64,000 nt of DNA, from assembly GCA_026261815.1 (NCBI GenBank), contig JAMPIT010000566.1, positions 29,103,001 to 29,167,000 of the forward strand, in the 5' to 3' direction. The DNA comes from Monarcha castaneiventris obscurior. Taxonomy: Eukaryota > Chordata > Aves > Passeriformes > Monarchidae. Positions 12,035 to 25,196 of the stretch are shown here, piece by piece (the stretch's first letter is position 1; the number at the start of each line of letters is the position of its first letter). The position numbers and the translations under genes were made by a program. The notes under the pieces were generated by a model. It ran no database searches and was not told the origin of the DNA. It worked only from the letters and a program-made list of their open reading frames with translations.

Positions 12035-15000
12035 TAATTCAGCCTTTTAAAGTGAAAATTAAATGTCAGTTCTGGGATCCATTTTCAGATTACATGGGAC
12101 AAATGGCCAAGATGGCCGATCTCAGTATACTCTGACCTCAGTATTGAAGGCACTGACTCAGAGGTGTTAACAGCAATGTAATTTCTCTCTCTGTGCAATA
12201 AATTATCTGACTTCATGAAGCATAGCAAGTCAGATGGCGAAAGCCTCTCTGTCAGGTTGCCACTTATCCACTCTGCTTCATGTTATACTGTAGGGGAATG
12301 GGGAAAGCAGAATCTACTCTTCATTTAGTCAAGGCTCATGTAGAACCAAGGAAAAAAGTTTAAGGGGGATTTAATCTAATAATTTTAAATATTGGGCAAA
12401 AGTAGCCTAGCTTCTAGGACTCATATGACCAGAGACATGAGAACTTTCTGAGCAAGCACTGACGTGATAAGGTAGTAAAGCTCTTCTTCCTCTCGGGCAG
12501 CCAGGAGACTAATTGTCTCCTTGAACATAAACTAAGGTGGAATAACTATGTTGGCTGTCCAAGGTGGTTCTCGAGGTACATGAAAGTTTCATATAAGCTA
12601 CCTGATCCTCAGTTATTAACAAAGTAACCCTTCTGCCCCCACCACCCCAAAAAGTGAAGTGACGTTTCCTTTTGATTTTATTTTAAACATATATACTTGT
12701 TTATAAAAGTTCAACACATTTAGACTCTCTTTTTACTCCTTTAGAAAATTTACAGGTTAAGAGAGACATTTACTGCTTGCAAAGGCATTTCATTAACCAT
12801 TATTGTCATGGCAAAATGAAACAAAACCCTTTCATAAGCTCTATCTCTACCAGTTTACCTTTCTCAGCTTGCAAGTTCTTCCGTTCTTTTAAAATTATAT
12901 TATATAAAGTAGAAAGAAATAGTTATTTCAAACTAAAATGATAGGATTTCACTGTGAAAAAATACAGACATGAAAGACCATATTGTGAAAAGTCTATGAA
13001 GTAATTAGCACATTGAGCTCTTCTGAAAGCTGCTGGCGCTGTTTAGAGATTAAGTCAGTCTCTGGCATTGCTGATCACTATTATTTCAGTGTTGCACTTT
13101 TAAAGGAGGATTTTAATGAAAGGCTATGGGATTAGCAGTCGGGGAAGAAAAAGTTTGTGTTATGAAGCAGGTTTATAATGAAAGTCCATGTTGTTTGCAA
13201 TGGCAACAAAGGCAACATAACTCTGGTAATTCAAATTGCTATGCTAGCTCAGCTTTTACCTGAAAGTACAACTTTGAACAACAGCCAGTTCACCTGTGAA
13301 TCGGGAAAAAATGAATCTTTTTTTTGCAAAGCACAGAACAAAATAATCCCAAAGCAGGTTCAAGGTGTAGCTCTGAGAAATTTGCCATTCTTCCCTTGAA
13401 AAGCAGTTTCAGAAGAATGTGTTGATTCCTGGAGACATGTCTCAATCCATTTCCTGATTCTCCCGTATTTTGTTTTCTCTTTGGAATTTGAATGAACTGT
13501 TGACTTTCTCCTCACTGAAAATGGAATTTTTAGTTCTGTCACTTCTTAGCTTAGATATATATTAAATATTTGGCAATCAGCGAGCCCGTTAGAGGTTAAG
13601 GTCTGAGTTACCAGGTACAGATTTTATCAGGACAATATTTGTGAGGACAAAATTAATATTTGTGAAGCAGTTCATGAGAACGAGGTAAGCAAATCACACC
13701 CAGAATCAGCAAATTTTTCCTTCTGTTTTCTATGCTTTCTTAGGTTAACTTTTATGCAGCTGTCTAAACAGAAATACATATTGAAAAAAATAGATATGAA
13801 AAATTAATTAAACTTGCATAAAACAATTCCTGAATTTAGATGGGATGCACTAATTCATGAGAGATAAATTTCTGTATATTCTCTGTATATCTGGGAAATA
13901 CTAGGGAATCCCTATCTTAAGGATAATGAGAAAGTCCAGATCATCAGAAACTGGGAATAAACATTAGAAAAAGGTGTTTGTCATTGCCTCATTCCATCTG
14001 GTCATGTTAAAGTAAAAAGTTAGCTTTTGGAACATTCTTTTTTTTTTTTACAGGAAAGCATACAGCTTGCTGTCAACACAAAAAATCATTTTCTATGTGG
14101 ACAGAGTTAAGTGCTGCTCAACTCCTGCTGCTGAAAGAATTCTCTCTTTGGTTTCTTCTTCAGATTGCAAGAGAGACCATTATAATAATTTGAAATAATG
14201 ACAGATCTCAATGTCACCTAATCAGATATTGCAAATGCAGCGAAAACCAGTTTCCTTTGGGACAAGAAACATTCATTCTGGAAGTATCTTGCAAAGAAAT
14301 TATTTCCAGGATACAAAATTAAAGACGAAAACAAAGGCTATGTTTTTTCTCTATTTGATATGTTGCCCTAAGCAATCCTGTGAACCTTGATAATTTTGTA
14401 ATATTTCTATCACTTTGTTCTTATTCCTTTTATAAACTGGTGGGAAGTAAAGCAATTTGGAGTAATCAGATGCTTTCTGTTAGCTTCTTTATGCCATCAG
14501 CAGAAAAAAAAATAACATTCATTAGAGAGCTTTACTTTTTATTCAGATGAAGTCTGAGATTTACCATTTTACAAAAAAAATCCTGTATTCTCTGCCAGAA
14601 TGAGGCAACAATTTTATCTCTGAACATAAGGTGAGCAGTTCTTTTAAATGCAAATATATGGAAAGAAACAGTTCATAGAGATTTAAGGCATAAACAAAAT
14701 TATTCTATTCATGACTTTATATTAAATCCTTATTAATATGGTAATGTCTTATTAGGTAAAAATGCAGTGCTTAGAATCAAAGTAAAGATTAAATAAAAAT
14801 AAATGACTCTGTCACAGCCTCAATCTCTTATAGATACTTTCCAGGTGACTAGTATGCCTGAATGTTAAACAAGGCAAATTTGGACCATTTGGAACTACTC
14901 AGAAATCCTTTCATCATTTTCTTAAAAGAAATGTGTCCCAAATAGTTCAGCACATCATTCTCTGGAAACCATTTAACTAATTTATAGAAACAAGACCACT

Positions 15001-16599
15001 GTTGAGAGTGTGGCCTGCATCTACCAGACATAATGATGCTGCCTTACGTTTTGTTCATTCTGGAAACAATCAGTAACACACGTGCCAGGAATAATATTTA
15101 TTGCATGTTCAGAAAGTACCCAAACACCAGAGACACATGCATCTCATTGACTAGGTGGGGAGTATATATATAAATCTACAACTACAAGAGAGAATCATAT
15201 CCTGGTATACATAAGATATTTTATTTCAGTGGCTGGCAGTTGCAGATCATTTTTATATCTAATACATCATGGTTCAAAAATACCATGGAGATAAAACGTG
15301 AGAAGAAGAGAGGGCTGGAGTGAACTGAGAAGAGAAAGATACAGAGAAAAAAAAAAAAAAGACAAATGGAAGACAAATGAATAGTTTGCTGTGACAAATT
15401 TTCAGAGCCGCTAGAGCTATCAAGGAGATACCAGTAAGAAAATATCCCATTTCTACAAATTCAATGTAATATGCAGCCCAATTATACCTGTTAGAAATTA
15501 AAACTAGGATATATGAGAAGCACAATCTACTTTCCTGGGACTACTCATGGGATTAAGTGTTGTACAGTTTTGGGAAATTCCACAAAATCAATTCCTTTGC
15601 AATTTTCTTTCATAAATATTATTGACAGGGACTTGCTTCCCTAAAACCTCCAGTAAGTATTTTAGAAAACCAGCAACCTTTTTTACCTAATTCTAATGCT
15701 TTTTCACATCTGTTAACAGAAGGAACTGGGGAACATTGCTGCACACAAAAGAAAAAGAATACTGAAGGCTGTATCAGTTGTACCTGACTATAAATATTTT
15801 TTTAGTGCCTTGTCAATAGTTATATGTTCCTGTGGACTACAGAATATCTTTTGCTCTTTAATTATTCTGCCTGTGAAGAATCTCAGCTCTTGTTGGAACT
15901 GGAAGATGCTTTTCCTTTGTTGGTCATAGACGGGCAAAACACACTACAGTATCAAAATCCATCTCTTGTTCTCCTGTCTAGTTCACAAAGTATTTATGGG
16001 GATACATCCTCCAGTGGCAGGATTGGCAGCACAGTCTTCCTTTTAGCCCTTTGATGTAAGAAAGTATATCCCTCTAGTAATGTGATTTACTTTAGTATAC
16101 ATTCAGAATAACTACACATAGGACAATAGGTTGAAACAGATGTGAAACAGCATGTTTGAGTCAGATTTAGTAGGTGAATTAATCAGTAAAATGTACTTTT
16201 ACATTGAGAAAATAGACAGAAACCACAACTGACCGACTACAGGCAGGGAGCAGAAGTTACTGTCTAAGGGGCCCATGGGTTGCCTTAGCATAAAATCAAT
16301 GAGGGTTCAGATTTGATCTCACCAGATGAAAGGATTAGTGCATCTGAAAAATGTCAGAGAAAACAAGATTACAGTGCATGTGATACATAAAGAACTGAGG
16401 GTTAACTATGCAGAGGGCAACTGCCAGGTCAGTTGGCTGGATCTGCTCCTTTTCTCTGAAGGCAGGGTAACCCACCGGCAAATCTTCCCTGAAAATGTGC
16501 TACTAACTGCTTGCATTTTGGTTCAACTTAGAAGTGTTATAAATGTTATATTGACAGCTGCAGCTTTAAAGTGTGATTAACACAGAATTAAATGTAGAT
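12035..16599. other. Intergenic AT-rich DNA, no gene seen
   Basis: No coding, RNA or mobile element could be supported. There are short A-rich runs (such as 15346-15360), AT-rich stretches and scattered frames of 60-84 codons with no recognisable domain. Confidence 0.55.
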
Positions 16600-17180
16600 A
16601 AGCTAACAGAGGACTGGATGGCTGTGATAAGATATACAGCCCCACATGGACTAGGAGTGGTTGATCCATTGGGATGATTGTAACTGCCTGCTACTGGGAC
16701 TGGAGGATTCCACCAGCTCACCTGGGCTCCCCCCACCTTTCCCAGAGCCCAGGCCCCCATATCAGGCCAAAGGGAGGCTGAGTCAGCCATGCTGCTGAGG
16801 GTCCATCACAGCCCTTGTTCTCCCTGCTTCCTGCATCATCATTACTATCGTGTGCTTTTTGTCCTAAGCTCTCTGGAATAATGACAGGATTGTGCTGTAT
16901 CCCACTAGAGCGGTTTAACTTTAAAATGAGACTGGGGGATAAGTGACACTGCCTGAGCTGCCATGTGGAGGGCAGCAAGGGTGAGCCAGCGGGGGGACGT
17001 AAACTGTGTGGTTTAACAGATCACCCTCATTCTGTCTTTTCTCCACTGCCTCTGGAGAGTAGTGTCAAGAGAAACTTATCCAAACTCTGGGCTTTGTCCC
17101 AGGCCTTGCTAGTTGGAGTGATCTTGTCTAGGGTAAGAAATAAAGCAACAATTAAGCAATGTGGCTGTTCCAGCATCTGG
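16600..17180. other. GC-richer island, possibly a decayed LTR
   Basis: This block stands out from its AT-rich flanks by its higher G+C and by C/G-rich runs (CTCCCCCCACC near 16731, GCGGGGGGACG near 16989). It has an AATAAAGCAACA polyadenylation-like stretch near 17138-17149, as in some avian LTRs, but I could not match it to a known family or find clean TG...CA ends with a target duplication. Short frames on both strands (16566-16790, 16718-16978, 16965-17186) overlap in different phases, which does not favour coding. It could be a decayed LTR, another repeat or a non-coding conserved block. Confidence 0.25.
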
Positions 17181-17778
17181 TCCTGAAGCTTCCTACCTGA
17201 ATGTCTTTCATACTCATGGAAGCAGCATATACATCTTAATTACAAAGCAACTGAGCATATCCTGCTGATGCCATGATGATTTTTTGCCTTTTCTTTTATG
17301 CCCCTTTTATACCTTTTTACAACTTCTGCAGTCTTAGTTCTTTTTTTCCTACATTCTTGGGCTTATTTGTCAAGCTAGGAGACTAAACATTTTGGAAGCT
17401 TTGTAGGCAGGGATCAAAACGCCCCTAGACACCAAGGTCCTCTCCAGAACACATTTTGTAAACTAAGATAGAACCATCCAGGGGAAGGTTTCTTGGGGAG
17501 GGGGCTCATTCAAGCCTCTCATTGGGGAATCCTTGATAGGTATGCTAATTAGTAAGACCTATAATGATATACCAGATCTTTTGGGGGTGTGCATTGCGGT
17601 GTGCATGGAGGTGCATTTGACCTGGACATGGTGCACCTAAGGATCCTTAAAATAATTACCAAGGTAAAATCCCTTTTTCCCTCCTAACCATGTTTGACTC
17701 TTGATTTTAAGACCAGGAAAAGGCATCACCGCTAGAGAACTTATGATGCTTTTCTTAATTCCACTTTACTTATCACAT

Positions 17779-18060
17779 GATCACAGAATGGTTGGGGTTG
17801 GAAGGCACCTCTGGAGGTCATCTGGTCCAAGTCCCCAAGTCCAAGTGTAGATGGTAGGACCATCTAGAGCTCTTCAAGCAGACTGTGTGCAGACAGCTTA
17901 TAAATATCTCCAAGGATGGAGATTCCACAATCTCCCCAGGGAACCTGTGCCAGTGCTTGGTCACCCTCACAGTGAAAAAGTGTTTTCTGATGTTCAGAGG
18001 GAAAAACAGTTTAATAAGTTTGGGAGATGTAATGCAATACATATTTCCCTCCAGTTACAG
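17779..18060 (-). mobile_element. CR1 LINE 3' fragment, minus orientation
   Basis: Reading the plus strand gives the reverse complement of an avian CR1 3' end. The octamer tail (GATCACAGAAT at 17779-17790) comes first. Next comes GGTTGGGGTTGGAAGGCACC and a TCATCTGGTCCAA block, then a segment on AGGATGGAGATTCCACAATCTCCCCAGGGAACCTGTGCCAGTG and a GTGAAAAAGTGTTTTCTGATGTTCAG block. This is the normal order for CR1 read backwards. The 5' border near 18060 is approximate. Overlapping short frames on both strands are incidental. Confidence 0.92.
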
Positions 18061-19621
18061 CACAGTATAAAATTCAACCGGTATCTCAATCTTGCACCCT
18101 TCTAACAGGTTCATCAGTTACTAAGAATTATGTTTGACATTAAAGAGGATTTAGTTTATATAATGCTAAATATACCTTAACATTTAAAAGCCTTATGCCA
18201 GACAAATTCTTTTCTCAGAAGTATTTGTGATAACATAAGCAACAATAAATTTGTTCCAGTTTCACCTGGAAATTCTGCTCAGGTATCATATTTTAGCTAC
18301 ATACAAGACATGAAGACAGTCTTCACTTTTCAATTTACGTAATTCCTATATTACTTAAAAAGAAAAATAAAATATAAAAATCAATGGCACAAATATTCTA
18401 TATTTATATTTAACTATTTTTGTGCACATATGTATAAATATACATATAAATATATACCTGCTTATGGTATGCATGTGTACACACATGCACACATATACAC
18501 ATACACCTGCTGTGTCTAGATAAAGTAAGGCTTTGTTGGTAAGCAAAAATTGTCAGGGAGAATCTCTGACCTGGGTCAAGCTGATGAGGCAAAACTGACA
18601 GGTCATGAATGTCAAGACCTCTTTCAATTAACCCTACACCATGTGAATGGTATTAGGTAATTACTGGTTCAGATGTGTCAGGGTGGATTAATTGCGTCTC
18701 TATTAGCATTTAGACAATGAAGTAGTTGTGAGTGAAACTTACAGTTTACTACTACACTCCATTACCTGTAACATGGTAAATACTGATACTTGGAATATTT
18801 TTAATTGTGTAAATTTCAGCTTTCAGGCAATAAATTAGCATGACGGCCAAAATACTGTGATTAGTCATATGAACCTCCAAGTCTTCAGAGTTATGGCTAA
18901 GCACACAACCATTTCATTAAAAAACTATCTACAGACCCTTTTCAAAAGAGCATGGAAGTCAATGATTGACAAGAATGTTAACTGATGAAAAAAATACGTG
19001 TAGCCTTTAAAATTATTTGGACTAAACTTTAAAAAAATGCATATTATTGATGTACAAATTATAAATATACTCGATCTAACACCATAACAAGTTTTTTGTG
19101 ACTAATTTGTCTACCTTTCCAACATCCATCAGCATCCTGATTTTACTTAAGGGAGAACACTTATTTTCATAATTCCAGCATTTATAAGATTTCTGAGCAA
19201 GACTACAAAGATAACTTCACTGAATTAGGGCTCATATTTGTTTTACTCCTTTCTCTACTAGTATTTATTTGTTAAAAAGTTTTAATTTCCTAATTTCCCT
19301 CCTATGTAAAAAGAGGGGGGGTGGGGAAGAAACATAAGAACTGGAAAAATGGGAGTGTTTTGAAAGTTTTACCTCTTCTTGGTTCTCATAGACTTTGGAG
19401 GCACCATAGCTGGGTAAACACAGAAGTGCACTTGCCAAGCATTCAGGGACATGACTTTTACTACTGGCCTGGCTTGATCAGAAAATTGTGCTTCCATTAG
19501 CAACTACAGTTTAGGCCAAAATGTTACTTTTGTTATCCGGTTTTCAATACTAAGTCATAAAATATCAAAACTACATAATTACTGCTACAAATTTCAACAG
19601 TCTGTATGCTCATATGTGCAG
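18061..19621. other. Intergenic AT-rich DNA, no gene seen
   Basis: Apart from the simple repeat at 18421-18507 and a G run near 19313-19325, nothing is recognisable. Minus-strand frames at 18355-18592 are translations of the TA/CA repeat and are not genes. Confidence 0.55.
18421..18507. repeat. Imperfect TA/CA microsatellite-like repeat
   Basis: Alternating purine-pyrimidine sequence made of TATA, TACATA, CACATG and CACACA motifs with interruptions. Read on the minus strand it gives an artificial Cys/Val/His/Ile-rich peptide. Confidence 0.75.
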
Positions 19622-19622
19622 A

Positions 19623-19626
19623 TTGC
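19623..19626. repeat. 5' target-site duplication TTGC
   Basis: TTGC lies directly before the LTR's first TG and is repeated directly after its final CA. Four bases is within the range seen for avian ERVs. The chance of a random four-base match is not negligible, but it coincides exactly with the canonical LTR ends. Confidence 0.65.
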
Positions 19627-20240
19627 TGTCCTGGTTTTGTCTGGGATAGAGTTCGTTTTCTTCCTAGCAGCTGGTACAGTGCTGTGTTCTGGATTCAGTA
19701 TGAGAGTAATGTCAGTAACACAGGGATGTTTTAGCTTTTGCTGAGCTGTGCTTACACTGAGTCAGGACTTTTCAGTTTCCTGTGCTCTGCCAGTGAGCAG
19801 GTGCACAAGAAGTTGGGAGGAAGCATGGCCAGGACAGCTGACCCAAACTGGCCAAAGGGATATTCCATACACAGAACGTCATGCTCAGGATATAAACTGG
19901 CAGGGTTGGATGGGAGCTGCCAATCACTGGTTGGGGATGGGCTCACTGTGTGGTTTAACAATTGTATTGTGCATTCCTTGTCTTTCTCATTTCTCCCTCT
20001 CTCCCTCTCTTTTTTATTACAGTTGTTCTAAGTAGTACTAGCAGTAGCAGAAGAATTAGTATTATCATTATTATTATCTGCTTTTACTTTGTTTGAATTG
20101 TTAACCTGCTTTTATTTTGACTCACAAGTTCTATTTTTTTTTCTTCTGTATTCACCTACTTATCCCTTTGGTGGTGGGGATGGGAAAATGAGTTCACTTT
20201 AATGTGGCCCTTAGCTGCCAGCTTGGGTTAAGCCACTGCA
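19627..20240 (+). mobile_element. Solo LTR of an avian endogenous retrovirus
   Basis: The element starts with TGTCCTGGTTTTGTCTGGG and ends ...GGTTAAGCCACTGCA, so it has the expected TG...CA ends. The body follows a widespread bird ERV LTR that I recognise: GGATAGAGTT, CTTCCTAGCAGCTGG, GGCATGGCCAGGACAGCTG, CCAAAGGGATATTCCATAC, ACGTCATGCTCAG, then a TATAAA. After this come a pyrimidine-rich stretch and an ATTATTATTAT stretch. It is flanked by TTGC on both sides, a likely 4-bp target duplication. No internal viral genes adjoin it, so it is a solo LTR left by recombination between the two LTRs of a provirus. I did not assign a family name. Confidence 0.88.
19891..19896 (+). promoter_or_regulatory. 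LTR TATA box
   Basis: TATAAA follows ACGTCATGCTCAGGA inside the solo LTR, the place where the U3 promoter of this LTR family normally sits. It marks the likely U3/R boundary and the plus orientation. No sign of host transcription can be read from sequence alone. Confidence 0.6.
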
Positions 20241-20244
20241 TTGC
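20241..20244. repeat. 3' target-site duplication TTGC
   Basis: The matching copy of the four-base direct repeat, directly after the CA that ends the solo LTR. Confidence 0.65.
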
Positions 20245-22006
20245 TATAAGTAGACCCCTTTTGTAGGATGGCTTTCTCCTAGTTAAGATCCATGTCTTCA
20301 GTCTCTGCAGCTGTCCCTGCCTCTGCTCAGGATAAGGCAATCTGGAGCTCATTTTTCCCATTGAGTTGGTTCCTGATCCAGGACCTGTCTGCTGGAAGTG
20401 AGACCAGTTGTGGCATGAGCTATCAGTCAGAAATATTCTTTCTTTCACGGGAGAAGATACATGAAGGAGAGCCCTGGTTACCAGGGGTAGCAGAAGTTGA
20501 GTGCTTTGATAACAGCAACGGATTTATAACCTAAGACCTGGGAAAAGAAAGGTGGAAAGAGCAAATTCAGAACAGGTGAATAGATGGTACTTCTTGAAGA
20601 GAAGAGTAGTGGTTATGTGTAGGTACCTGCAAGAAATCTGAAATTCAAAGCTCCATTAAGTTTTGGAGCAGGCCTGCCCCTTTGAGCAGCATAGAGCAGT
20701 GGCAGCAGTAAGAGCTCACGTGTAAACTACTACTTCTGTGAAAAAATAGAATGTAATTTTTCATCAGTTTTACTAAAGTCACTGAAGTTACACCCACGAC
20801 ATTAGCATCCCTTAATAGACGTGTCCACAAGAAAGAGTATAGCAATGTTTGCAGGAGGAAAAGAGTGTACTTCAACTAAAGCAGACTTTATGTTTTGCAT
20901 TTTTATAATACAATATATTAGATTGAAAGACTCAATTTTTTAGAGCACAACAAACAGCTTCTGCTTGGATTAGCTCCCATTCAGTTTCTCATCTATATGC
21001 AAACACCTAGTGCAGAAAAAAAACTAAAGCAGAAACATGAAAAATCCTCACAAAACACCTCAATGTCCATCCCATTCTGATTATTCTGATTTTTTCTCCT
21101 GTACTTCAGGAGGTCACTCTCAATGGAAATTAAGGTAATATATTTTGCCTAAAAAGGGCTCTCCATCTAACATTTCTGCACCTGAAAATACCAGTTAATG
21201 TAAATGAAAATCTTTGCCTCAAAATATTTGAATTTCTAATTATAATAAAAATGTTTATCAAAACCGGAATAAAATTGCCAGCAAGAGGAACAAGACAAAG
21301 GACTATATCACAGAGCAGACTTACAGCTGGGTCTCCACCATTGCAAGGAGGTATTTGAACAATAAAATTTTACTTTTTATGGGCTGGATGTCTGCTTTTA
21401 TATGGCCAGGCTTATTCCCATATAGAATAAAGTATGGAAGTTCTTCAAACAATCCTTACTTTTTCTGGGTAGAGGATTTGATGGAGTGAGAGAGAAATTG
21501 TGTTCTCAGTTTGACTTGTGCTTTACTAGCTACACTGAAGTAAAAAATAATCTCTTTCCCAAAACCATGTGAAGAGAAACAAAGTGGCTTATAACAATCC
21601 TTGCCAATGTTTTATTGCAAACACTAATGCAGCAGGATTATTGACCTCTTTTGACCTTTTGACCTTGGTAAACTACATCTTTAAAAATTACCATTTTCTC
21701 CATGCATTTTTCTCCATTAATGGCAGTAATTTTTAACCTTGTGGTATTTGCTCAGCATAGTTCAGTCAGGAGTAAGGAGAAAATAAATGTTGTAAGCATA
21801 GCTGGTGGCATTATGAATTCTGAGCTTCATCATTGAAAAATATGTTTACTGATAGTGTTTTTTAAACTGTATATTATTAAAATAATTATTTTTCTTATCA
21901 GTTTGAGAAGAGAAGAAAAGATTGTTATTCCTGTTTTGAAATCTTCATGATTTTCAAACAAATTTTAATCAGAAATGTCATTAAAGTGTATGAGCAATTT
22001 CTCTAC

Positions 22007-22058
22007 AGAAACACAACCTTGTCTTTCACTTTAGAAACACAACCTCGTCTTTCACTTA
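22007..22058 (+). repeat. Tandem duplication, 26-bp unit, two copies
   Basis: AGAAACACAACCTTGTCTTT plus six bases is followed immediately by a near-identical copy starting at 22033. The copies differ at few positions (CCTTG versus CCTCG, and the last base). It looks like a simple replication-slippage duplication. Confidence 0.85.
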
Positions 22059-25000
22059 ATGTCTCAGCTTCTTGCTTAGGTGTTGGCTTTAGTGACAGAA
22101 AGCACAAATTTGATGACAGAATGAAAGGCTGAAAGTATCTAACAAATGATAATCATTAAAAAGTTCCATATTTGTCTTTGCACATGGTGCATCTACTATA
22201 TTTTAACTGAGACAGGATCAACACTTCCATGTACTTTTAAACACCAGAATTATTTTAGGAAGCAAATTTCCATTTCAAATTTTTCCTTTTTTCTTCTAGG
22301 AGCATGTCACAAGGATATATTTCTCCCTGTCCAGTACTTTACACAAACTTTGACTTTATCAAATTTATCAACACGGGGGCTTTCACTTTTTCAAAGCCAG
22401 AGAAACAGTGCTCTACTGCTTCAGTTGTACTGCTCCTCACAGAAAGTCTCTTTTATTATACCACAGTATAATATTCCATTCATCCTGGTCTTAATTTTTG
22501 CATGTAGATATGTTGCCTTTACAGTCCCAAAGCTAGAATATCCTGAAACCCAAAAGTGATACAATACGGGCAGTGGTGTAGGAATATCTCCATTCCCATC
22601 CCATTGGTTCACTGAGCTGTCAGGGGTGCTAAGTCTTCCAGCTAAGAGATTAGTTATAGAAGATATTAGGGATATTAAGGATATAGTCCACCAGTGGTTT
22701 GCTCTAAGAGCAGTACCAACACAAGATTCAGCTGCATTTTTGATGACAGAAACCAGAGATTTTCTGCTTTCATTGCAGTACTGATAACATCAGAGCTACC
22801 AGGGCCTGTGAAGAGTAATATAGTTAATAGTTACAGATTTTTTATTTGAGGCAAATGATGTGCATGGCCCTAATAAAATTTACTGTTTTTTATGAATGGG
22901 AAATAAAATCCATCACATATTTCAGTGTGAAACAGACAAAGTCTCAAGTAATTTGAGATTTTATGTCAATCTAACGGCACTTTTGGGCTAAACAGCTATT
23001 TAACAGGGGGAAATAATTGGAGAAAGGCTAACACCCACCTTTGCAGGTTTTTCAGTCAAAAAAAGGTGGAAAAAAAGTCTTTCAGATGTAAACCAAGATA
23101 GAATATACTCCATACTGTGGTACTGTAACAACTGATGGAACAAAACATTCTTCAAACCAAATATTTATCTGCCTGATAAGACTGAGTTTTGGAAAAATAT
23201 TTAACTCTTCCCTAGACTAAAGTGTTTGCTGGATCATGAATTAATATTAATTAAATCACTCAGTATCTCCTCAATCTTGGTTGCCTTTTCAAAAAGGAAA
23301 AAAAAAAAAAAAGCATTGTTTTCCATTAACTATAAAGTAATATGATTTGACTGATGTTAATGAATTGTACTGCAATGTGATCAATCCATTTCTTCCAGAA
23401 GTATTCCAAAACATTACATATCTATTCCTTGGATTAATAAATAATTATGTAGGAAAAAAAAGAGGGCAAAAAAGGTAGGCATTTGAGAAACTAAACTAAG
23501 CAAAGCAGTTTCTTTTAAAATTAACTTGATTTTTCTATATCAGACTAAAATAACTTAAGTCCCAACTATCAAGTGTGCACATTTAATATTGTTTAGCTTT
23601 TTTACTGAAATACCAACATGCAAGACATGCAACCTTAGTAATTACAAAGTACAGCGCAGCAATTTCTTGTGCTGATTAATGCTGATATATTGGTATGTTG
23701 CTCTTTGAATCCAGAGGATTCAAAATTTGAATTCAGGTGGATTTCTTAACTTTTCTTTCTGAAATACAGCAGGGCAGAAATACTGAGATTTTATTTTAAA
23801 ATCTTAAGCTCCTTCAATGCCATTCAAAGCATTAAATCCTAACCTCTATATGGCCCTATTTTACCAGTCTGTGAAGTGGAACTAGACACCTTCATTAGCC
23901 TCTCAGCTAAGTATTCAAAATCTGAGTGTTAGCCAGTGCTCCCAGCATAGAGCACTCTTTATGAATAACCTGGGAAATATTCAGAGAGAAAATATGCCTT
24001 GCTCTCAAATCACTCCAAAAATCTTCTCTTGCATCATAAAACTCCCGGTTTCCACCTCAGGCTGATGCAATTTAGAGGCTGCTTCAAGGATTCGGGGCAG
24101 AACAATAATTGATTACTGCTTTCTTCTTTTGTTTTATTTTCCTTCTGTCCCTCCCTTGGGTTATGCAAAGCAACAATTTATAACAGAATCTGGACTAAAC
24201 TGCTCTGGAAAATACCCAGTTCACAAAGTGTAATAGCTATGAAATACCATGGCCAGAAATAGCTATGTAATATATTTCTTCTGAAATAGCAGCAGCAAGT
24301 TACATAAATGTTTCCTTATATGATTAACACATTAATCTATTATGTAATGAATGTCAGTGCTCACACTCCATTAGTAAATGTCCTTACAGTAACCTGTAAA
24401 AGTCGTTATAATGTATAGTAATATCTTTTAAGCATGCTTAACTAGTTATGTTATAGAAATATCCTGAAATGCTACTGCACTCAATACTATATTTGTAATT
24501 TTGGAATGATTTTTTATAGTTAAAATACTGTTTTTTATTTGATCAGTATCATGAACATGAGTCATGATACTGCTCAAAGATAGCATCTGCAGTTCTGCAA
24601 ACATCTGTGTGATTTTTGCAACCACCTGAATACCATTTTCATGATAGCAAAACTGCCTTCCAGCCTCACCAATCACATTGATTGACTTAATCAATGAGCA
24701 CACCTTTTGCATTTAGCACACAACTTTTGCTTAGAGTTTGCCGAATAAACACTTGACAACAACTTCAACTATAAGGGGTTGTTTCTCACTTCTACAGTTA
24801 ATTTGCTTACTGAAGGCAAGTTTCTTATTAGTTGTGAGGAACAGAGATTTAATATTCAGTGATGTGTATTTTTAAGCAAATTCAGTCAATCTCTAGTCCA
24901 CCAAAATCTTACAGAAAGCTTAGAAAGTTTTAAGGAGAGTAGTGTCACGTGCCTGGAAGCTTACTTTAGACAGGAGTAGTTCAAAGCATTTACATCAAAG

Positions 25001-25153
25001 CCCTAATCTCTTTGCCATTAAAGATTGTGGAGGTGAGTTTGGCAGACACAAGGTCTTCAATTCAAAGCCAAAGGCAAATATATATATCTCTAGGCTTGTT
25101 CTGTTCATGTTTTCATTAATTCCAAAAAATGTATTGCTTTAGGCTTACTTTAT

Positions 25154-25196
25154 ACTATAGATAATAGAATACTATAGATACTATAGATAATAGAAT
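25154..25196 (+). repeat. Short AT-rich tandem repeat
   Basis: The motif ACTATAGATA occurs at 25154 (as ACTATAGATAATAGAAT), at 25171 and again at 25180 (once more followed by ATAGAAT). It is a small slippage-type repeat in noncoding DNA. Confidence 0.75.

Noticed and set aside
18355..18592. Two minus-strand frames with Cys/Val/His/Ile-rich peptides
   Set aside because: They are translations of the TA/CA simple repeat in two phases.
19627..20534. A provirus with internal genes behind the LTR
   Set aside because: No gag, pol or env motif or primer-binding site follows the LTR, and the target duplication closes right after it. The frame at 20292-20534 has no retroviral feature.
22146..22559. 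137-codon plus-strand frame
   Set aside because: T-rich DNA translated into a Phe/Ile/Leu/Ser/Cys-rich peptide with no domain, in intergenic sequence. It overlaps a minus-strand frame and has no splice or retrocopy features.
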